Origin: Kineosporia succinea
GTDB taxonomy: Bacteria > Actinomycetota > Actinomycetes > Actinomycetales > Kineosporiaceae
Assembly: GCF_030811555.1 (NCBI RefSeq)
Contig: NZ_JAUSQZ010000001.1
Span: 3,593,241 to 3,657,240, forward strand
DNA length: 64,000 nucleotides
Direction of reading: 5' to 3'
Below the pieces are notes generated by a model. That model was not told where the DNA came from, ran no database searches, and was given only the letters and a program-made list of their open reading frames with translations. Positions 59,580 through 64,000 of this stretch are shown piece by piece (position 1 is the stretch's first letter; the number at the start of each line of letters is the position of its first letter). Made by a program: the position numbers and the translations under genes.

Positions 59580-60625
59580 CCAGTCTTCTCGTCGCGCTTC
59601 TCCTGCTGGCGCTCAACTCGTTCTTCGTCGGGGCCGAGTTCGCGGTGATCTCGGCCCGGCGCTCGCAGATCGAGCCGCTGGCCGACGCCGGCAGCCGGGC
59701 CGCCAAGACCGCCATGCGCGCCATGGAACAGGTCTCGCTGATGCTGGCCTGCTGCCAGCTCGGCATCACGATCGCCTCGCTGGGCCTGGGGCTGGTGGCC
59801 GAGCCGGCGATCGCCCACCTGATCGAGGCGCCGGCCGAGGCGGCCCACCTGCCCGAGGGCCTCATCCACCCGCTGGCCTTCGCGATCGCCCTGGCGGTCG
59901 TCAGTTACCTGCACGTGGTGCTGGGCGAGATGGTGCCGAAGAACCTGGCGCTGGCCGGCCCCGACCGGGCCGTGCTGCTCCTGGCGCCCCCGCTGATGGC
60001 GGTCGCCCGGGCCACGTCCCCGGTGATCCGGCTGCTCAACTGGTTCGCCAACCACGCCGTGCGGCTTCTCCGGGTCGAGCCGAAGGACGAGGTCGCCTCC
60101 ACCTTCACCGCCGACGAGGTGGCCTCGATCGTCTCCGAGTCGACCCGCGAGGGCCTGCTCGACGACCACGGGCTGCTCACCGGTGCGCTGGAGTTCAGCG
60201 AGCTCAGTGCCGGCGACCTGATGATCCCGGTGGGCCGGCTGGTCACGGTGCCGGCCGGGAGCACCCCGGCCGAGGTGGAACGGCTGGTGACCCGCACCGG
60301 GTTCAGCCGCTTCCCGGTGGTGCGGTCGTCCGGCGCGCCGGAGATCGAGGTGCTCGGGTACCTGCACCTGAAAGACCTGCTCTACGCCGACGACGAGCGC
60401 CACGCCCAGCCGATCCCGGAGAAGCGGGTGCGGTCGCTGGTGTCGGTCAGCACGCAGGACGAGGTGGAGGAGGCCCTGGCGACGATGCAGCGAGCCGGCA
60501 GCCACCTGGCCCGGGTCGTCGACCACGACGGCCGCACGCTCGGTGTGCTCTTCCTGGAAGACGTTCTGGAGGAGCTGGTCGGCGAGGTCCGGGACGCCAC
60601 TCGGAGGGCTCCCGCGCGAGCCTGA
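59576..60625 (+). CDS. CNNM/CBS membrane protein without CorC_HlyC domain
   Basis: This 349-residue partner of the preceding protein has a DUF21 membrane domain (LLVALLLLALNSFFVGAEFAVISARRSQI; VVLGEMVPKNLALAGP) and two CBS domains (LMIPVGRLVTVPAGST; VVDHDGRTLGVLFLEDVLEELVGEV). It stops right after the second CBS domain, so the C-terminal CorC_HlyC domain of the first copy is missing. The two genes arose by duplication and are coupled by GTGA overlap; a heteromeric complex is likely. Confidence 0.9.
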   Translation: MTSLLVALLLLALNSFFVGAEFAVISARRSQIEPLADAGSRAAKTAMRAMEQVSLMLACCQLGITIASLGLGLVAEPAIAHLIEAPAEAAHLPEGLIHPLAFAIALAVVSYLHVVLGEMVPKNLALAGPDRAVLLLAPPLMAVARATSPVIRLLNWFANHAVRLLRVEPKDEVASTFTADEVASIVSESTREGLLDDHGLLTGALEFSELSAGDLMIPVGRLVTVPAGSTPAEVERLVTRTGFSRFPVVRSSGAPEIEVLGYLHLKDLLYADDERHAQPIPEKRVRSLVSVSTQDEVEEALATMQRAGSHLARVVDHDGRTLGVLFLEDVLEELVGEVRDATRRAPARA

Positions 60626-60646
60626 TCGCTTCACGACCGCTTCTGC

Positions 60647-60689
60647 GAGGCTCACTCCCTTGTTCAGGTTGTTCAGGGGCGTGAGCCTC
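60647..60689 (+). terminator. Hairpin after the CNNM pair
   Basis: GAGGCTCAC pairs with GTGAGCCTC across a 25-base loop containing TTGTTCAGG twice. Flanking CTTCTG/CAGAAG could extend the stem. It starts 21 bases after the stop. Confidence 0.55.
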
Positions 60690-60975
60690 TTCACCTTTGC
60701 CAGAAGTAACGCTCTGATTGCACAGAGCGATGTCAGAGTGGGCGCCGCCCCACCCTGCAGGTTTCAGTAGCCTCACTCGAGGCCCTGACTGCAAATGCCA
60801 GCGATACGTGCCACTGAGTTCTGTGTCACCTCAAGGTTTTAACGGAGTGTCATGACCCGTGTTGGATCCGTGCTCGGTGTCACGGAAGTAATAACACTGG
60901 GTTGAGGAACTCATGCGCCAAGTGCGGGATATTGGACGTCGTCCGAACGGGTTAGGTCCCGCAGCGCGTCTCGAC

Positions 60976-61006
60976 TTGATTTACCCCACCCCGGGGCCTT
61001 TATAGT
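60976..61006 (+). promoter_or_regulatory. Possible promoter of the M15 peptidase gene
   Basis: TTGATT (60976-60981) and TATAGT (61001-61006) are spaced 19 bases apart. The start codon follows 75 bases later. This is an inspection-only match with long spacing. Confidence 0.35.
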
Positions 61007-61081
61007 TCCGTGACTCATCACCCAGAGTGCGGTAGGTAGGAACCCCCTCCACCTCCCTTCAGCCCTCCAGGAGGATCACCG

Positions 61082-61939
61082 GTGCCGTCGCATCGCGCCG
61101 ACACAGCTGCCCCGCAGCTGCGACCCCGCCCGAACCGGAGCAACCGGTCCGGCGGAACGCAGCGTCGCTCAGGTTCCAGCTCTGCCCGTCGTCCCATCCG
61201 CAGGCCCGGCTCATCGCTGAGTGCCCCCCAGGTCGGTATCGCCGGCGCCCTGGGCATCGCCACCATCGCCGCCCCGATCAGCGGCGCGATGGCCGACCCG
61301 ATGCCCCAGGCGAAGGTCAACCAGATCAGCAGCACGGTCGCCAGCGTCAGCGCGGTGAACTTCCCGGCTGCGGCCGACGCCGCCGGCATCGGGGTGAAGA
61401 CCCTCAAGGTCGTCACCACCGAGACCGTCGAGAGCTCCACGCCGGATCTGCTCGCTGCTCCCAAGACGATCGTCGTCGACCGCGCCTCGCGGTCCGGTGA
61501 GCGCTCGGTGCTCCCGGGTTGCAGCGGTGTGGCGGTCACCGGCGCGGCCAACGGCCAGATCCCCGACAGCTCGCTCTGCACGCTGTGGGACTCCGGTCAC
61601 CGCCTGCGTGCCGACGCGGCCGTCGCCCTCGCGAAGCTGAACATCGCCTACAAGCAGACGTTCGGCGACGACATCTGCATGACCGACTCGTACCGCTCGC
61701 TCAGCGCGCAGTACTCGGTGCGGGCGCGCAAGCCCACGCTGGCTGCAGTGCCCGGCACCAGCGAGCACGGCTGGGGTCTGGCGGTCGACCTGTGCGACGG
61801 TGTCGAGACCGGTAGCGGTTCGCGGTTCCAGTGGCTGGTCGACAACGCGTCGGACTACGGCTGGGAGAACCCGGAGTGGGCCAAGCCCGGCAACGGTCAG
61901 TACGAGCCGTGGCACTGGGAGTACACCGCCGGCGAGTGA
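61082..61939 (+). CDS. Exported M15 (VanY-type) D-Ala-D-Ala carboxypeptidase
   Basis: This 285-residue protein has a long basic N-region (about 45 residues), then a hydrophobic segment VGIAGALGIATIAAPISGAMA as signal or anchor, a linker, and a C-terminal M15B domain. The domain shows DSYRSLSAQYSVRA, the zinc motif SEHGWGLAVDL (His and Asp) and EPWHWEY (Glu and His). All zinc ligands are present. It should trim peptidoglycan stem peptides outside the membrane. The GTG start has AGGAGG at 61068-61073. Confidence 0.88.
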   Translation: MPSHRADTAAPQLRPRPNRSNRSGGTQRRSGSSSARRPIRRPGSSLSAPQVGIAGALGIATIAAPISGAMADPMPQAKVNQISSTVASVSAVNFPAAADAAGIGVKTLKVVTTETVESSTPDLLAAPKTIVVDRASRSGERSVLPGCSGVAVTGAANGQIPDSSLCTLWDSGHRLRADAAVALAKLNIAYKQTFGDDICMTDSYRSLSAQYSVRARKPTLAAVPGTSEHGWGLAVDLCDGVETGSGSRFQWLVDNASDYGWENPEWAKPGNGQYEPWHWEYTAGE

Positions 61940-62648
61940 GCTCGTCGCTCTGGATTTTTCGCTTTTCCTGGTCGTCCTGGGTGGTGAACCCGCGGCCGTG
62001 TTTCGGCGACTCCGGCGGCGGCCCGACTCGCGCGTCCCGGCAGTTCTCCTCCCGTACCGTGCGGAGAGTGCCACGGTGCGGGCTGCCGATTCGCTGCGGA
62101 TGACCGTCCCCGGGGCGGCCGAATCACGACCGCGGGTAGCTCTTGAATTTTTGTGGGCCCGTTGGCTCGGGCTCTTGGCAGGGTGCTCTCTGGAGTCTCG
62201 TCAGGGGCTTGTCTCGAGGGGAGGGTCCCGCTTCAGGGGCGGGCTCACCCTCGTTGCCTGCTGATGGTCTACCGGAGCCGACGGCTGAGCGCCGGTCCGG
62301 GAGGCTCGTCCTGCGTATTCTTGTTAGTTCTCGGGGCCGCACGACTCCCGTGCGCCGCACGGACTTCCGTGCTCGGCTCCCGTTGCGGGGGACTTCGGTT
62401 CGGGCTGATCGGCCCTCATCGAGTTCCCACTGGTTTCTTGCCGTGGCCTACGCCGCCTTCAGGACGCCGGCCTCGGTGATGATGCAATTTTTCAGGTGGT
62501 GCGGTGTCCGTTCACGCGACCCTGGTGCGGCCCTGTAACTAGAGGCTCGACTCGGCTGTCACGTACCGGCGCTGGTAGTGCTCTGGTTCGCGTGGTGCTG
62601 GTGTTGCCGTAATGCCTTGCGTTGCGGAGGATCTGAGCGAGCTGAAGG
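61940..62648. other. Gap between M15 peptidase and whiD
   Basis: This 709-base stretch lies between convergent genes. Frames in it lack homologous features and start signals. A hairpin-like run (CGAGGGGAGGG to CCCTCG, 62216-62253) was noticed. An unannotated small RNA is possible, but I see no direct support. Confidence 0.4.
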
Positions 62649-62975
62649 TCAGCTGGCTTCGCGGAGCTGCGTGGCCTTGCGAGCCTCGCGACGCTCCTTG
62701 CGCTCGGCCACGTAAATGGCCTCGCGGTCTTCCTCGGTGAGGCCGCCCCACACGCCGTACGGCTCGCGGACCGACAGGCCGTGCTCACGGCACTGCTGCA
62801 TCACCGGGCAGCCGGCGCACACGGCAACCGCTGCGGCGTCTCGCTTGTGCCGGGCCGGACCGCGCTCGCCCTCGGGGTGGAAGAAGAGCTGGGGGTCGGC
62901 CTCGCGGCATGAACCCTGGTACTGCCACTCCCAGACGTCGGCGACGGGAACGGGGAGTCGGGAAAGCTCGGCCAT
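62649..62975 (-). CDS. whiD: WhiB-family regulator, WhiD/WhiB3 type
   Basis: This 108-residue iron-sulfur regulator begins MAELSRLPVPVADVWEWQYQGSCR, as in Streptomyces WhiD and mycobacterial WhiB3. Cluster cysteines are C23, C53, C56 and C62 (CAGCPVMQQC), followed by REPYGVWGGLTEEDRE and a basic DNA-binding tail (RKERREARKATQ). It should bind a [4Fe-4S] cluster and work with the principal sigma factor in sporulation or redox control. GGAGG precedes the ATG. A possible promoter lies within 100 bases upstream. Confidence 0.93.
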   Translation of the reverse strand: MAELSRLPVPVADVWEWQYQGSCREADPQLFFHPEGERGPARHKRDAAAVAVCAGCPVMQQCREHGLSVREPYGVWGGLTEEDREAIYVAERKERREARKATQLREAS

Positions 62976-63283
62976 GGGATCCTCCGCGGTGTTGCGTTGA
63001 CCAGCCCCTCGGCTGATCGGGTGCTTAGAACCTTACTAACCGAGTCAGCCATTGTTCAAGCCCTTCGCTCCGAAACTTGTTCACGAGTACTTCAAGGTTC
63101 AGGGATGCGGGATGGCCCGATTCGTGGCAGGGGTGGGTGCCCGAGGTTGTTCGGAGGAGTCTGGCGGCGGCCTGTTCATGCCTCTGACCTGCTCTTATGT
63201 CAGAAACGATCAGGAAGTGACCAGGACCGGACAGGGGTTGTTCACCGAGTGGACAAGGTTGTTCACGGGGGTGATGCGGGTGC

Positions 63284-63420
63284 ATCGCTTCGCGCGAATC
63301 GGTGCACGAAGCGCTTCGCGGCGAAGCGATTCAGCGGCGTGTCGCGCTCGTGCAACGCTTCACAAGCCGCTTCGGGCGAGGGCTGAAGCGATTCGGGCAG
63401 GATGATCTGAAGCGGTTCGC
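63284..63420. repeat. Cluster of GAAGCG/CGCTTC motifs
   Basis: About eight copies in both orientations occur within 137 bases, including GAAGCGATTC twice, GAAGCGGTTC once, and a perfect 10-bp inverted repeat ATCGCTTCGC (63284-63293) with GCGAAGCGAT (63321-63330). Confidence 0.55.
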
Positions 63421-63484
63421 GGTCTTGTGGGGGGTTCGTGACCGTGAATCGGTTGTCCGGTTCTGCCCGGGGGGCGGCTCGGTG

Positions 63485-63540
63485 GTCCTGGCCTGCCAGT
63501 CCTGGCCTGCCAGTCCTGCTCTGCCAGTCCTGCTCTGTCG
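63485..63540 (+). repeat. 14-bp tandem repeat, four copies
   Basis: Units GTCCTGGCCTGCCA (twice), GTCCTGCTCTGCCA and GTCCTGCTCTGTCG lie head to tail, 42 bases before the end of the hydrolase gene on the other strand. Confidence 0.8.
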
Positions 63541-63582
63541 GTCCGGGCGGGATGGCCTGACGCGGTTGACCGGGCTGCTTGG

Positions 63583-64000
63583 TCAGGCGGGAGCGAGGAA
63601 CGCGGTGACGGCCTGGAGGGTTGCCGGTTCGCGAAGGATCGATCCGTGGGTGGCGCCGTCCACCACGAGGAGCTGGGCCGAGGGCAGGACTTCCCGCACG
63701 TGCTGAGCAGCGCTGACCCGTTCCCGGTCGAGTGCGCCGACGATCATCTGGGTGGGCACGGTGAAGCGTTCGAGGGTGTCGTCGTCCACACCCGGGTCGT
63801 CTTCGGAGCGAGACATGTAGGCGGCCAGGGCCTGGGCGTCGTTGGCGGCGAAGGCGTGGCGGGTGGCGGCGTCGAGCTGGGTGCCGGTGTGGTGTTGCCA
63901 GCCGGTGAGGAAGCCGTCCATGCCTCCTTCTCTCAGGGCGGTGATGCAGCCGGGGAAGAAGACGCGGTCGAACGCCCCCTTGTCCGTGCCTGGCGCCCCA
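63583..64000 (-). CDS. Alpha/beta hydrolase, N-terminal part beyond the window
   Basis: The frame is open through the right edge (the sequence before the internal Met reads GAPGTDKGAFDRVFFPGC), so the true start is outside. The visible C-terminal 139 residues carry the lid-like LTGWQHHTGTQLDAATRHAFAAND, VPTQMIVGALDRERV with the catalytic acid Asp, and DGATHGSILREPATLQAV with the catalytic His. The nucleophile lies upstream, outside the window. The family is alpha/beta hydrolase; the substrate is unknown. Confidence 0.8.
   Translation of the reverse strand, partial: GAPGTDKGAFDRVFFPGCITALREGGMDGFLTGWQHHTGTQLDAATRHAFAANDAQALAAYMSRSEDDPGVDDDTLERFTVPTQMIVGALDRERVSAAQHVREVLPSAQLLVVDGATHGSILREPATLQAVTAFLAPA

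Larger units (their letters stand above)
60626..61081. other. Intergenic region before the M15 peptidase gene
   Basis: This 456-base gap holds a hairpin after the CNNM pair (60647-60689), a possible promoter (60976-61006) and a long 5' leader. I looked for a c-di-AMP (ydaO) riboswitch, common before cell-wall enzymes, and did not find its conserved blocks. Confidence 0.5.
62976..63582. other. Repeat-rich gap upstream of whiD
   Basis: This 607-base gap contains several TTGTTCAC/TTGTTCAA runs (63054-63270), a cluster of GAAGCG/CGCTTC motifs (63284-63420) and a 14-bp tandem repeat (63485-63540). It likely includes the whiD promoter. No coding region was supported. Confidence 0.5.

Noticed and set aside
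60700-61081. c-di-AMP (ydaO) riboswitch before the M15 peptidase gene
   Set aside because: The context fits, but I could not find the conserved sequence blocks of the riboswitch. A covariance search with the Rfam ydaO-yuaA model would decide.

Overview
The window is high-GC actinobacterial DNA. Marker genes agree on this: a WhiB-family regulator of the WhiD/WhiB3 type, the fused 2-oxoglutarate decarboxylase/dehydrogenase Kgd, a SigR-RsrA thiol-stress switch, nickel superoxide dismutase with its SodX protease, a 24-residue ribosomal protein bL37, an SRAP protein and a mycobacterial-type HisN. A soluble chemoreceptor and a PilT-type ATPase point to a motile or surface-moving actinomycete. A Kineosporia-like sporulating lineage is possible, but the sequence alone does not fix the genus. 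The order rsgA-aroA-SRAP-sigR-rsrA resembles the aroA/sigH neighbourhood of mycobacteria, so 39-47 kb looks like conserved core.

1-9.75 kb is a putrescine catabolic island. A PotABCD-type importer (gene order B-C-D-A) is followed by a nitrilase-superfamily gene cut by the window edge. Next come a putrescine-oxidase-like flavoenzyme, a LysR regulator, and divergent gabT and gabD. Together they can take in putrescine, oxidise it to 4-aminobutanal and carry it through GABA to succinate.

9.8-26.9 kb is accessory and mixed. It holds a small gene behind a perfect LexA box, an intact IS481-family element with CCTAGG target duplications, a serine hydrolase, a 2Fe-2S protein behind a Zur/Fur-like palindrome, an ABC/DUF6297/SMI1 operon, an aminotransferase, an SDR, a P-loop kinase, a TesB thioesterase, an esterase, an AIM24 protein, an MFS transporter, an Ala-rich protein with a Cys/His tail, an LLM oxidoreductase and a VanX-like protein that has lost two zinc ligands.

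26.96-29.6 kb holds a tRNA-His, hisS and hisG in a row. All three are atypical for Actinobacteria: the tRNA has A73 and no C73, HisRS is the long eukaryote-like type, and HisG is archaeal-like. This is the most unusual locus here. A 31-bp minisatellite and hairpins follow, then a Pnkp-Hen1 RNA repair operon and a chemoreceptor.

35.7-48.2 kb holds regulators (TetR, Rrf2), TerC, hisN, rsgA, aroA, a DoxX-like protein, SRAP, sigR-rsrA, bL37 and pilT. A sigma-R consensus promoter and an in-frame upstream extension suggest a long SigR isoform. 48.5-64 kb holds sodX-sodN, malic enzyme, a coiled-coil cytoskeletal protein, an MDR dehydrogenase, an SGNH protein lacking catalytic residues, DUF6104, kgd, two CNNM/CorC-type membrane proteins, an M15 peptidase, whiD and a truncated alpha/beta hydrolase.
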